From: Sarcodiotheca gaudichaudii
Taxonomy: Eukaryota; Rhodophyta; Florideophyceae; Gigartinales; Solieriaceae
DNA: 64,000 nucleotides
Direction of reading: 5' to 3'
Assembly: GCA_032355985.1 (NCBI GenBank)
Contig: JAUKVZ010000001.1
Location: 744,001 to 808,000, forward strand
Shown: piece after piece, positions 1 to 8,031 of the stretch
Position numbering within the stretch: position 1 is the first letter of the stretch
Layout: the number at the start of each line of letters is the position of its first letter
Made by a program: the position numbers and the translations under genes
The notes under the pieces: generated by a model
Database searches by the model: none
Seen by the model: the letters and a program-made list of their open reading frames with translations, nothing else
What the model was told of the DNA's origin: nothing

Positions 1-292
1 CATACGTCGGATCAAGCTCAGCAAGCAAGTCGCCCGCTTCGACGCGATCACCCGGCTCCACCAGGATTTTCACGATGCGCCCAGGCTCTTCCGCTGCGAC
101 GCGCGATTGCCGCGCCGCGCGAATCTCACCCGTCGTCTCGCGCAATGGCTCGATCATCTCCAGCCGCGCCTCGGCCACATACACGCGCGCAGCCGGCGCC
201 TGCGCCAGTGCAGGCGGCGCCAATATCGTCATCGCCGCCATACCAAGCGCAGCCGTCGCCACTCGATGTCGTTTGCTCATCAGCCTCATCAT
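1..292 (-). CDS. RND efflux periplasmic adaptor (HlyD/MFP family), 5' part only
   Basis: The visible 97 residues are the N-terminus of a periplasmic adaptor subunit, which in this family links an inner-membrane RND pump to an outer-membrane channel. A signal peptide (basic MSKRHR, then a hydrophobic stretch ending ALAQA) is followed by the start of the barrel/biotinyl-lipoyl region, with E-T-x-G-E-I-R-A and then EPGDRVEAGDLLAELD, the classic half-lipoyl hairpin. The gene runs off the left edge, so length and partners are unseen. ATG at 290-292 overlaps the TGA of the MarR gene by four bases (ATGA), indicating translational coupling and control by that regulator. A second ATG follows at once (287-289). 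The exported substrate cannot be told. Confidence 0.8.
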   Translation of the reverse strand, partial: MMRLMSKRHRVATAALGMAAMTILAPPALAQAPAARVYVAEARLEMIEPLRETTGEIRAARQSRVAAEEPGRIVKILVEPGDRVEAGDLLAELDPTY

Positions 293-849
293 CCTTCGCC
301 TGTCCCCGCTTCGTCTTCAGCGCTCAGTTCGCGTTCCACCGACTCCAGATTTTCACTGAGTCGATCAAGCATGCGCACGAGATCACGCACTTCATCGTGC
401 GTGAGCCCTTCAAGGAACTGCTTGTGAATCCGCTCACGCAGCGGCGCCGCACGCTCCACAGCGTCCGTGCCAGCTTCCGTGATGCGAACATACGTCGCCC
501 GCCCGCCGCCACGCTTGCGAAAACGTTCGACGAGCCCCTCCTCCTCCATCGCCCGAAGCATGCGGCTGACATTCTGCACACTCTGCAGCGCATCGCCGCT
601 CAGCTCCGACACCGTCGCCTCATTGCCCCGCTGGTGCAGCGATGAAAGCAACAGCCAGCGCGAACAGGTCAGCCCCACCCGCGCCGTCATCCGATCGCCC
701 ACACGCATCGCGCGATCATGGATCACGAAAAAGCGCTTGATGATCGAAGGCTTCCCGCACGAGCCGCGGCACTCAGCCGCGATATCGGCAGGCATCCCGT
801 TGTATTGCGTCCCAACAGCTGTCACAGAGAGCTCCGGAGGATCGAGCAT
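289..849 (-). CDS. MarR family transcriptional regulator
   Basis: A winged-helix MarR-type repressor of 186 residues from the first ATG. The core shows the family pattern: a helix-turn-helix (ATVSELSGDALQSVQNVSRML), an LVERFRKRGGGRATYVRITEAG wing (a charged beta hairpin, as in MarR/HosA proteins), then a C-terminal helix (HDEVRDLVRMLDRLSENLE) for dimerisation. It lies directly upstream of, and overlaps, an efflux adaptor gene, the usual setting of a ligand-relieved repressor of a pump operon. A perfect 14-base palindrome sits just upstream of its start, suggesting autoregulation. The N-terminal 40 residues are poorly conserved-looking; ATG at residue 19 or 48 is an alternative start. Ligand unknown. 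Confidence 0.85.
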   Translation of the reverse strand: MLDPPELSVTAVGTQYNGMPADIAAECRGSCGKPSIIKRFFVIHDRAMRVGDRMTARVGLTCSRWLLLSSLHQRGNEATVSELSGDALQSVQNVSRMLRAMEEEGLVERFRKRGGGRATYVRITEAGTDAVERAAPLRERIHKQFLEGLTHDEVRDLVRMLDRLSENLESVERELSAEDEAGTGEG

Positions 850-854
850 CCCAA

Positions 855-868
855 CTCAACATGTTGAG
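855..868. promoter_or_regulatory. Perfect palindrome CTCAACATGTTGAG, candidate MarR operator
   Basis: Fourteen bases of perfect dyad symmetry lie 5 bases upstream of the longest MarR start. MarR proteins typically bind palindromes of this size overlapping their own promoter. On the minus strand a weak -35/-10 pair (TTGCAT, 17-base spacer, GAGTAT) can be drawn immediately upstream, placing the palindrome at about the transcription start. The promoter is weak by consensus (3/6 each). Confidence 0.5.
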
Positions 869-1052
869 ATACTCCCGATGGTAGCGCTGGGATGCAACCT
901 GCGCGAAAAAAAAGCGGGCCTGGCGATTTCCGCCGACCCGTAGCGGGAATCGACCTGCCTCTCCCGCCGATCGACTGCCATGGGCCGAAATCTCCCGTCG
1001 TGGCGGCCAACAACTGAGCGGATCAACAGGCGCCCCCAGGAGGCATGTACCC

Positions 1053-1952
1053 GTGAAGCACCAACTCACTCAGTCAATCAAATGGGCTTGGAGCCACAAA
1101 GTGAAGTGCTCCCTCGGGCTGTTCACCTTCCTCGTAATCGTGTACGCAGCGGTATTCGCGGCATTCGAGTTCGCCACGTCGCCCACTGACCGGCTGGTGC
1201 GACTCTCCGACGGACACGAGATGGCGTACCTCGCCGCGCATGAGCCGACCGATCCTGCTGGCAGAGTGGTGCTCGTTCACGGCGCCCCGGCGGACGCGTC
1301 TAGTTGGGATCGACTCATCCGCAGCCAGTCACAGATTCTCGGCGACGCCGAGATTTACTCCGTCGACCGATTGGGATACGGCAACTCAAGCACTGGGGCA
1401 GAACTAACGCTCGCCGGTCACGCTCAGAGTCTCGAACCGCTCATCTCCGAAGGCGCCATTCTTGTCGGGCACTCGTACGGAGGACCGGTTGTCCTGCGTG
1501 CGGCGGCGGAGTTTCCAGAACGAGTCGGCGGCATCATTCTCGTTGCTGGCGCGTGCGATCCGTTTATGAACGACAGCGTCTGGGCGAGAAAGGCCGGCGT
1601 CGCCGTTGCTCCCCTGCTGCCGGAGTCATGGGACGTCGCCAACCGAGAGTTGCTTGCGTTGACGGACGAAAACCAAGCCATGCAAACGCTCATGGGCCGC
1701 GTCACCTGCCAAGTGGTCGTTATCCACGGCGCATGGGATCCCGTTTGTCCTCACGAGGGCACGGTGAGCTACCTGCGAGACAACCTCAAGAACGCAAAGC
1801 AGGTCCGTGTCGTTTCGCTGAAGCGCACCGGCCACAACATCCATCTCAGCAATCCCGAAGTCATCGGAACCGAGATTCGAACGTTGCTCGATGCGCAGCA
1901 GTCAATAGATCCGATCCATGAGGTCGACGACACGATCGCTGCCGCGAACTGA
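1053..1952 (+). CDS. Membrane-anchored alpha/beta hydrolase
   Basis: An alpha/beta-hydrolase-fold protein of 299 residues. Residues 18-40 form one hydrophobic N-terminal segment (uncleaved anchor or signal), so the catalytic domain is probably extracytoplasmic. The oxyanion-loop HG lies at 76-77, the nucleophile elbow GHSYGG places Ser141, the acid is probably Asp229 (HGAWDP) and the base His261 (TGHN), so the triad is complete. The GTG start is chosen because AGGAGG (1038-1043) lies 9 bases upstream; the nearer ATG at 1045 runs into a stop after three codons. Codon use is more balanced than in neighbouring plus-strand genes, compatible with later acquisition. Substrate unknown; it ends convergently with clpX. 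Confidence 0.8.
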   Translation: MKHQLTQSIKWAWSHKVKCSLGLFTFLVIVYAAVFAAFEFATSPTDRLVRLSDGHEMAYLAAHEPTDPAGRVVLVHGAPADASSWDRLIRSQSQILGDAEIYSVDRLGYGNSSTGAELTLAGHAQSLEPLISEGAILVGHSYGGPVVLRAAAEFPERVGGIILVAGACDPFMNDSVWARKAGVAVAPLLPESWDVANRELLALTDENQAMQTLMGRVTCQVVVIHGAWDPVCPHEGTVSYLRDNLKNAKQVRVVSLKRTGHNIHLSNPEVIGTEIRTLLDAQQSIDPIHEVDDTIAAAN

Positions 1953-1980
1953 TGATGACGCTTGCTGACTCGTCAGCGCC

Positions 1981-3321
1981 TCAGGCAGATTCCTTCCGCT
2001 GCTTGCGGCGAAGATCCGCCAGCGGAGCGTCGCTCTTGAGAGCCGCATCGTCGATCACGTACTCGACGCCGTCATTGTCAAGCTCCGGCAGGTCATACAT
2101 GTAGTTCAGCATGACCTCATCGAGCACCGCTCGAAGAGCGCGGGCGCCCGTGTCACGGGAGTGAGCCCGCTTGGCAAGCTCCTTCATGGCGCCATCCGTG
2201 AACCGCAGCTGAGCCCCTTCCAGGCTGAACAGATGCTGGTACTGACGGATCAGAGCATTCTTCGGCTCCGTCATCACGCGGATCAGAGCGTCCGTCGACA
2301 GCGGCATCAGCGGCGTGATGATCGGCAGACGACCGACCAACTCCGGAATCAGCCCGAACTCGAGCACATCATCCGGAGTGATCTTGGCGAGAACGGTCGC
2401 CTTGTCATCCGAATCCTCGCCCGTCCCGCTGCCGGCCTGGAAGCCGATGCGACGCTTGCCGATGCGACGGCGAATGATGTCATCGATGCCGACGAATGTT
2501 CCGCCGCAGATGAACAGAATGTTCGACGTGTCCATCTGGATGTACTGCTGCTCGGGATGCTTGCGACCACCCTGCGGCGGCACATTCGCAATCGTTCCCT
2601 CGAGCATCTTCAGCAGTGACTGCTGCACGCCCTCGCCCGACACATCGCGCGTGATGGAGACGTTCTGCGTCGTGCGTCCGATCTTGTCGATCTCGTCGAT
2701 GTAAATGATGCCGCGCTGGGCAGCTTCAAGGTCGTAGTCCGCCGCCTGCAAAAGACGCAGCAGCAGATTCTCGACATCCTCACCGACATACCCCGCCTCG
2801 GTCAGCGTCGTCGCGTCGCCGATGGCGAAGGGCACATTGATCATGCGCGCCAGCGTGCGCGCCAAGAGCGTCTTGCCGCAGCCCGTCGGACCGGCCAGCA
2901 GCACATTGGACTTATCAAGCTCGATCGGTGTGGACTCATCATCAAGCTGCGTCAAGCGCTTGTAGTGCGAGTGCACCGCCACCGAGAGCGTCTTCTTCGC
3001 GGCGTCCTGGCCGATCACGTATTCATCAAGGAACTCCTTGATTTCACGCGGCGCCGGAATGCTCGTAAACAGCGGGCGGTTCACCGTCGTGCGGCGCCGC
3101 TCCTGCTTGAAGATGTTCTGACACAGATCCACGCAGTTCGCGCAGATGTAGACATCGTTCGGACCCTCCACCATTGGGCCGACTTCGCGCGAAGTCTTCC
3201 CGCAGAAAGAGCAGATCGTCACTCGACGTCCACGAAAACCGCCCCCCGAATCTCCACCTTCGCCGCCTGCGTTCTGGTCAGTGGTGTTCGGCTCGTCACT
3301 GTCGTTTCGATTCTTCGCCAT
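1981..3321 (-). CDS. clpX: ATP-dependent Clp protease ATP-binding subunit ClpX
   Basis: ClpX unfoldase, which recognises, unfolds and feeds substrates to ClpP. All landmarks are present (446 residues from the chosen start): the C4 zinc-binding domain (Cys37, Cys40, Cys60, Cys63), Walker A GPTGCGKT near 144-151, Walker B IIYIDEID near 205-211, the sensor/pore region, and an RRIGFQAG stretch carrying the IGF loop that docks on ClpP. A Gly/Asp-rich linker precedes the zinc domain. The start is the ATG giving MAKNRND, because GAGGGA lies just upstream; the longest frame adds ten residues without support. No clpP is adjacent, unlike the common tig-clpP-clpX order, though tig lies about 3 kb upstream on the same strand. 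Confidence 0.96.
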   Translation of the reverse strand: MAKNRNDSDEPNTTDQNAGGEGGDSGGGFRGRRVTICSFCGKTSREVGPMVEGPNDVYICANCVDLCQNIFKQERRRTTVNRPLFTSIPAPREIKEFLDEYVIGQDAAKKTLSVAVHSHYKRLTQLDDESTPIELDKSNVLLAGPTGCGKTLLARTLARMINVPFAIGDATTLTEAGYVGEDVENLLLRLLQAADYDLEAAQRGIIYIDEIDKIGRTTQNVSITRDVSGEGVQQSLLKMLEGTIANVPPQGGRKHPEQQYIQMDTSNILFICGGTFVGIDDIIRRRIGKRRIGFQAGSGTGEDSDDKATVLAKITPDDVLEFGLIPELVGRLPIITPLMPLSTDALIRVMTEPKNALIRQYQHLFSLEGAQLRFTDGAMKELAKRAHSRDTGARALRAVLDEVMLNYMYDLPELDNDGVEYVIDDAALKSDAPLADLRRKQRKESA

Positions 3322-3495
3322 TCGTCCCTCTGTAGGCGCTGATGTACACAAGCGTCTCGAACCCGGGCGCAGTGCGGCCGGACGACCCGAATTGTATCGG
3401 CTCGCAGCCCCATCTTCTCAATGTTCACCCGCGCTTCGCCATCCCCTGAATGGAGCCAACTTGCGACGATCTTGCGGTCTGCCCGGATCGAGGAA

Positions 3496-3888
3496 TCAAT
3501 CGATGTCCGGACCAGTTTTCTGATCCGTCTCATCACCCGGCCGTGACGCCGCCTCATCGTGTGTTTTCTCCGATTCCTCGGGCGATGCAGAGCGTCCGGG
3601 GCTCTCGCCCCCATCGACATCGACGCCTGCCTCTTTCAGCGCGATCTTCCGAAGCGACTCGAACTCCGCTTCGTCAATTTCTCCATTCGCACGCATCGCG
3701 CGAATTTCCGACAGCGTCAATCCCGTCCCACCGCCATATGTCGGATCGCCCAGCGTCCGATTCCGGACCGCCATCATGATCATCCAGGCGACCACGATCA
3801 GGACGATCAACGCCATCGACCAGAACACGATCGCTCCGATCGGCGCCTTCGATCCGCCCGCGGCCATAACAGGGTCAATCAGCATCAC
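3496..3888 (-). CDS. Small membrane protein with SHOCT-like C-terminal motif
   Basis: A 130-residue protein with one transmembrane helix (about residues 16-42, AIVFWSMALIVLIVVAWMIM) after a short outside N-terminus. A short helical motif near residues 57-88 (LTLSEIRAMRANGEIDEAEFESL) resembles the SHOCT domain, a roughly 30-residue module frequent at the C-terminus of small bacterial membrane proteins and thought to mediate oligomerisation or nucleic-acid contact. The tail is acidic, rich in Glu, Asp and Ser, and probably disordered. It sits 170 bases upstream of clpX on the same strand and could share its transcript. Function unknown; the SHOCT assignment is by motif resemblance only. Confidence 0.7.
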   Translation of the reverse strand: MMLIDPVMAAGGSKAPIGAIVFWSMALIVLIVVAWMIMMAVRNRTLGDPTYGGGTGLTLSEIRAMRANGEIDEAEFESLRKIALKEAGVDVDGGESPGRSASPEESEKTHDEAASRPGDETDQKTGPDID

Positions 3889-3939
3889 GAATGAGAATAC
3901 CCGCCGCGCGATCAGCCGAACAAGTCACCAAAACGAGAA

Positions 3940-3977
3940 GAGCCGCAAACGCCCTCTCCTCACGGCGCCTGCGGCTC
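3940..3977 (-). terminator. Candidate terminator hairpin after the PEP-CTERM gene
   Basis: On the minus strand GAGCCGCA and TGCGGCTC form an 8-base-pair stem around a 22-base loop, followed by TTCTCGTTTT. It lies about 70 bases downstream of the PEP-CTERM gene. The large loop makes it only moderately convincing. Confidence 0.4.
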
Positions 3978-4046
3978 AATCCGAAGCGGGGGTCGCCGAA
4001 TCACCATCTTGAAGGCGATCCGGCGACGTTGATTCCCGCAGTTGTA

Positions 4047-4742
4047 TTAGCGGCGACGACGAATGCCGCCCAGGCCGATCGCGCCCGCCAGACCCAGACC
4101 GAACGCCGTGGGCGTCGGCACGACCGGAGGCGTGCTGGGATTCTGACCAAGCAGATCCATTCCCAGGCGCGTCAGGCCCGTATCGCCGATCCCCGTCACA
4201 GGGCCTTCACCGAAGACATCAGCCGTGGCGCCCCACAGACCGAACGTGAAGTCGCTGGTGTTGAATTTGTTGACGAGCGGGTTGTAAGCGATCGCCTTGA
4301 AGTACAGCGTCACCTGACCGCTGCCCGCATTGCCGTTGTTCGTCGCGCCATTAAGCGTCATGTCAAACGTCGCGCTGCCGGCGACCAGATCGCCCGCGCC
4401 GATGGTGAACGCATCGCTGCTGACGAGCTCCAGCGAGCCCGCATTGGCGCCGACGGCTGTATTCAGATTGCTGTCATTGAAGAGCGCCGCGTCGAATTCC
4501 GTGAACTTCACGGTGTTCGCCATGTCGTCATATTCAAGATCGAACGTGCCCATCATGCGGAACGCGACCGAGCCGTAGCCCACATTGCCGTTGCTGACAT
4601 TGGGAATGTGCAGCACCGAGAATCCGAAACCGCTCTGGGTGCCCTGAGCGATGTCGTAGTGAAGCGTGGTGGTGCCGGCGCTGGCGGCGCTGGCGAAGGC
4701 GGTCGTGATGGCGGCGGCGAAGGCGATCGTGCGAGTCTTCAT
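4047..4742 (-). CDS. PEP-CTERM-like sorting-domain protein
   Basis: A secreted or cell-surface protein of 231 residues, predicted from a cleavable signal peptide (MKTRTIAFAAAITTAFASAASA) and a C-terminal sorting signal: a Pro/Thr motif (PTPTAFGLG), a Gly/Ala-rich hydrophobic helix, and a final basic GGIRRRR. In the PEP-CTERM/exosortase system this tail is recognised and processed at the membrane. The middle is a beta-rich, Asn/Gly/Thr-rich domain with no catalytic motif that I recognise. The start is taken at the ATG giving MKTRT because AGGGGAG lies upstream and the signal peptide begins there; the longer frame adds 29 unsupported residues. No exosortase is visible in this window. Substrate or structural role unknown. 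Confidence 0.75.
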   Translation of the reverse strand: MKTRTIAFAAAITTAFASAASAGTTTLHYDIAQGTQSGFGFSVLHIPNVSNGNVGYGSVAFRMMGTFDLEYDDMANTVKFTEFDAALFNDSNLNTAVGANAGSLELVSSDAFTIGAGDLVAGSATFDMTLNGATNNGNAGSGQVTLYFKAIAYNPLVNKFNTSDFTFGLWGATADVFGEGPVTGIGDTGLTRLGMDLLGQNPSTPPVVPTPTAFGLGLAGAIGLGGIRRRR

Positions 4743-5015
4743 CTTCTTGGGCTCCCCTGTGCTTGGTCTGTCAAACCCGCGTCCGGCCTCTTGAATGAAG
4801 GCCGCGAGACTCGGATTCGTTGTGCTCAAACATGCCCCGCCCCACGCGTCCAGCCACGCCTGGCAGCCTCGGGAACGCCTTTTTCATCGACTCGGACGCG
4901 CACATCCGGCGGCGCACGCGCGACTGCCACAGACCGACGCGCCTGCGCGCACGCACACGCCGCGCGCATCGCACCGCCCGCGCAATCAGCACAAACCTCA
5001 CATGTGGATCCGGCC

Positions 5016-6362
5016 TCAGTCGGCCTTGATCACCGCCCCCGAGCGCATCACGAAAGTGATCTCCTCAAGCGCTGTGATGTCATCCAGCGGATCGCCATCC
5101 GTCGCGACGATGTCCGCCATCTTTCCCGACTCGATCGAGCCGATCTCATCCCACAGCCCGCATAACCGAGCCGCGCCCTCAGTTGCAGATTCAATCGCGT
5201 CCGCCTCGCTCATCCCCGCATCGACCATCAATCTGAACTCCACGGCGTTCGTCCCGTGACGACTGACGCCGGAGTCCGTCCCGAAAGCGATGTTCACGCC
5301 GGCGTGATACGCCTTGGCAAAGCTGCCCATCATCGCCGGCCCAACCTGCGCCGCCTTGGCTCGCACCGGTTCGGGAAACATCTCCGGGCGTGTCTCCAGC
5401 ACGACCAGCACCGTGTGCCCCGCAAGCAGCGTCGGCACCAGATACGCGCCGGACTGCTTGAAGAGACTGATCGTCTCATCATCAATGAAGCTGCCATGCT
5501 CGATCGAATCCACACCCGCGCGAAGCGCCGCGTTCAGCCCGGCCGTGCCATGCGCATGCGCCGCGACTTTGCGCCCAAGCGAATGCGCCGTATCGACGAT
5601 CGCCTTCAACTCATCGTCAAAGAACTGCTGATCCGTGCCCGCGTCCGTCTCGCTCAGCACACCACCCGTCGCCGTCAGCTTGATCACATCAGCGCCGCGT
5701 TTCACCTGCGCCCGCACCGCCTTGCGGCATTCATCCACGCCATCGGCCGTGCCCTGAAACGCCGTGGGCAACTCAAACAGCCCTTCCCGGAATCCATGCG
5801 TATCACCATGCCCCCCCGTCGGCGAAATCGCGCGACCGGCGCACAAGATCCGAGGGCCCACCACATATCCCTGCTCAATCGCATCACGAAGCGCAAACGC
5901 GCCAACGCCGCGCGAGCCCACATTGCGAATCGTCGTGAATCCGGCTTCCACCGTCTCCCTCGCATACTCCGCGGCTCGCAGCGCGACTTCTGCATCATTC
6001 ATCGTCGCAAGCTCAGTGCGCGTCGTTGGGCCCATCTCCATCGTGATGTGCGTATGACAGTCGATCATTCCCGGAAGCACGAACTGCTCCCGCAGATCCA
6101 CGATCTCAACATCGCCATCGAACGCACGCGCGGAAACATAGCCGCCGCGAACCTCTTCGATCCGATCGCCGCGAACGACAATCGTCGCCTCTTGCATCGG
6201 CCGCTCACCCGGAACCGCAAGCAACTCGCCGCAGTGAATCAGCGTCACACCGCTCAGCGTTTCCTCATCGGCGCCCATCGCCCGACTCGAAACGAAACCG
6301 ACAGCGAGCAACACCGCCAACCCAACCATCAACGCAAACGCAAAGCCATGGCGCATAATCAT
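5016..6362 (-). CDS. Exported metal-dependent amidohydrolase (imidazolonepropionase-like)
   Basis: An amidohydrolase-superfamily enzyme of 448 residues with an N-terminal signal peptide (FALMVGLAVLLAVGFVSS), so it acts in the periplasm or outside. Metal-site landmarks are complete: DCHTH (first two His), the Lys region GADVIKLTATGG, His in AHAHG, His in IEHGSF, and Asp in FGTDSG. The pattern fits the subfamily containing Xaa-Pro and Xaa-Arg dipeptidases and imidazolonepropionase-like hydrolases, acting on cyclic amides or C-terminal prolyl/arginyl dipeptides. No histidine-utilisation genes lie nearby, so true imidazolonepropionase is unlikely. It stands alone, 117 bases downstream of trigger factor; a terminator for tig separates them. 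The exact substrate cannot be told from sequence. Confidence 0.85.
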   Translation of the reverse strand: MIMRHGFAFALMVGLAVLLAVGFVSSRAMGADEETLSGVTLIHCGELLAVPGERPMQEATIVVRGDRIEEVRGGYVSARAFDGDVEIVDLREQFVLPGMIDCHTHITMEMGPTTRTELATMNDAEVALRAAEYARETVEAGFTTIRNVGSRGVGAFALRDAIEQGYVVGPRILCAGRAISPTGGHGDTHGFREGLFELPTAFQGTADGVDECRKAVRAQVKRGADVIKLTATGGVLSETDAGTDQQFFDDELKAIVDTAHSLGRKVAAHAHGTAGLNAALRAGVDSIEHGSFIDDETISLFKQSGAYLVPTLLAGHTVLVVLETRPEMFPEPVRAKAAQVGPAMMGSFAKAYHAGVNIAFGTDSGVSRHGTNAVEFRLMVDAGMSEADAIESATEGAARLCGLWDEIGSIESGKMADIVATDGDPLDDITALEEITFVMRSGAVIKAD

Positions 6363-6410
6363 CTCCTTCGTTCATGCAGAATAGCAGTGATGCAGGGTGT
6401 GAGTGGGCGC

Positions 6411-6437
6411 AGAGAAAAGCCGCCATCATGGGCGGCT
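6411..6437 (-). terminator. Rho-independent terminator of the trigger factor gene
   Basis: On the minus strand AGCCGCC and GGCGGCT form a perfect 7-base-pair stem with a 6-base loop, followed by TTTTCTCT. It lies about 45 bases past the stop codon of the trigger factor gene and before the amidohydrolase start. Confidence 0.75.
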
Positions 6438-6479
6438 CCTGATCTCTCAATCTCTACTGCCAGCGGGATTGTCTGTCAG

Positions 6480-7865
6480 TCAGTCGATCGACTGCGCGTC
6501 GGCCCACTTGCGGAACGCGTCGGCGTCCAACTCTTCGACCTTCGCCTTGCCGACCAGCGCATCCAGCGCCTTGTGCTCCTGAATCTGCTGCGCGATGCCG
6601 CTCACCTGACCATTCTGGATCAGCTCGTTCCGCAGCTTTTCAGGCCGCTCGCCGCGCTCCATCGCCATTTGCGCGATGCGGGCGTTCACTTCGCCTTCGC
6701 TCACCTGCACGCCATGCTCAGCGCCGACCTTCTGCAGGATGAAGAAGAGCTTCAGCTCACGCTTCGTCACCTCATCAGACGCCGCACGAAGCTCAGCCAG
6801 ATGCTCCTCGATGCGCTGCGGATCCTCGCCGCGATGCATCAGCTCCAGGCGCCTTCGCTCAAGATTCCGCGCCGCCTGGCCCGCTGAGAGCTTCTCAGGC
6901 AGTTCGAAGTCAATCTCATCAAGCAGCAGACGCGCCACCTGCTGACGCATCGACTGCTGCTGCTCAACCAGCATGCGCTGATTCAGTCGCAGCGTGATGT
7001 TCTCGCGAAGCTGCTGCTCGCCCTCGAGGCCGAACTTCTCAGCAAGCGAGTCAGGCGTCGCGGCCACGATCTCATGCGTCGCGCTCACCTCGTAATCGAT
7101 CGTCAGCGGCTTGCTGCGGATCGAAGTGTTCTCATGATTGTCCGGCCCCGTCGTCGTCACCGTCACGGTGTCGCCCTTGACCGGCGTGCCGAACTGCTTG
7201 GCGAAGTCCTCGACGAGCACACCGAGGATCATCCCCTTGCCGTCGCCGTCCTTCTCAGGAATCTGCACGACGGCGCCATCGATATCCAGAACGATGAGAT
7301 CCTCATCATCCTTCATGATGCCGCGCCCGATGCAGTAAGAGCCCGGTCCGGATGTCTCCGTCTCCTTCAACTCGCCTTCCATCGTGCACAGGCGATCGAC
7401 TTCGCGATCGACCATCGCGTCATCAACTTCCATCGTGGGCTTCTTGATCTCGAGATTCGAAACGTCCGGCAGCTCAAAGTCCGGCGCCACTTCCACCTCA
7501 AGCGAAAACTCCAGCGGCTGCCCCGGCTCCAGCGTCGCGTCGACAAGCTCGTCGCCGCCTTCCGGATCGCCGATAACACGAAGCTCATGCGCCCGGATCG
7601 CATCCTGGTACGCCTGCGCTGCAAGCTGCTGCTTCGCTTCCTCGCGAACCGCGCGACCGAACCGCTTCTCGATGATCCCGCGAGGCGCCTTGCCCGGACG
7701 AAAACCCGGAAGCCGAGCTTCGGCCGCCAGATTCTCCATCTTGCTCGCGATCGCGCCAGCAACCACATCGCCGGGAACCTGAATCTTCAGCTTCCTGCGG
7801 CAAGGGCCAAGCTCTTCAATAGTCACGTTCTGGGCGCCGGATTCACTGGCGACGGCGTTGCTCAT
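6480..7865 (-). CDS. tig: Trigger factor, ribosome-associated chaperone
   Basis: Trigger factor binds ribosomal protein L23 at the exit tunnel and shields nascent chains. The 461-residue product has the three expected parts: an N-terminal ribosome-binding domain with the signature GFRPGKAPRGIIEKRFG, a middle FKBP-like domain, and a helical C-terminal chaperone domain (LRENITLRLNQRML and onward). The middle domain is strongly diverged; the usual FKBP aromatic active-site residues are not recognisable, so peptidyl-prolyl isomerase activity is doubtful although the family keeps chaperone function without it. Start uncertain: ATG giving MSNAV is used here, and an ATG 12 codons earlier is possible; neither has a clear ribosome-binding site. 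It lies on the same strand as clpX, but three genes and no clpP come between. Confidence 0.93.
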   Translation of the reverse strand: MSNAVASESGAQNVTIEELGPCRRKLKIQVPGDVVAGAIASKMENLAAEARLPGFRPGKAPRGIIEKRFGRAVREEAKQQLAAQAYQDAIRAHELRVIGDPEGGDELVDATLEPGQPLEFSLEVEVAPDFELPDVSNLEIKKPTMEVDDAMVDREVDRLCTMEGELKETETSGPGSYCIGRGIMKDDEDLIVLDIDGAVVQIPEKDGDGKGMILGVLVEDFAKQFGTPVKGDTVTVTTTGPDNHENTSIRSKPLTIDYEVSATHEIVAATPDSLAEKFGLEGEQQLRENITLRLNQRMLVEQQQSMRQQVARLLLDEIDFELPEKLSAGQAARNLERRRLELMHRGEDPQRIEEHLAELRAASDEVTKRELKLFFILQKVGAEHGVQVSEGEVNARIAQMAMERGERPEKLRNELIQNGQVSGIAQQIQEHKALDALVGKAKVEELDADAFRKWADAQSID

Positions 7866-8031
7866 GATCGATCGCTCTCTCACGAACGCACAGGTCTTCA
7901 TCCCTGCGGGTTCGTTCTCTCAAATTCTGGGTTGATTGCACGGAGATTCGCCCCATGGCCCCTGCCATCGGGCGAGCCGCCCAGCATACCGCTCGATTCA
8001 GACCCACGCCACGCGTGGCCCGCCGCCGATC

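Noticed and set aside
4830-5015. Small ORFs in the roughly 270-base gap before the amidohydrolase stop
   Set aside because: They are Arg/His-rich in several frames on both strands with no ribosome-binding site; I see no gene there.
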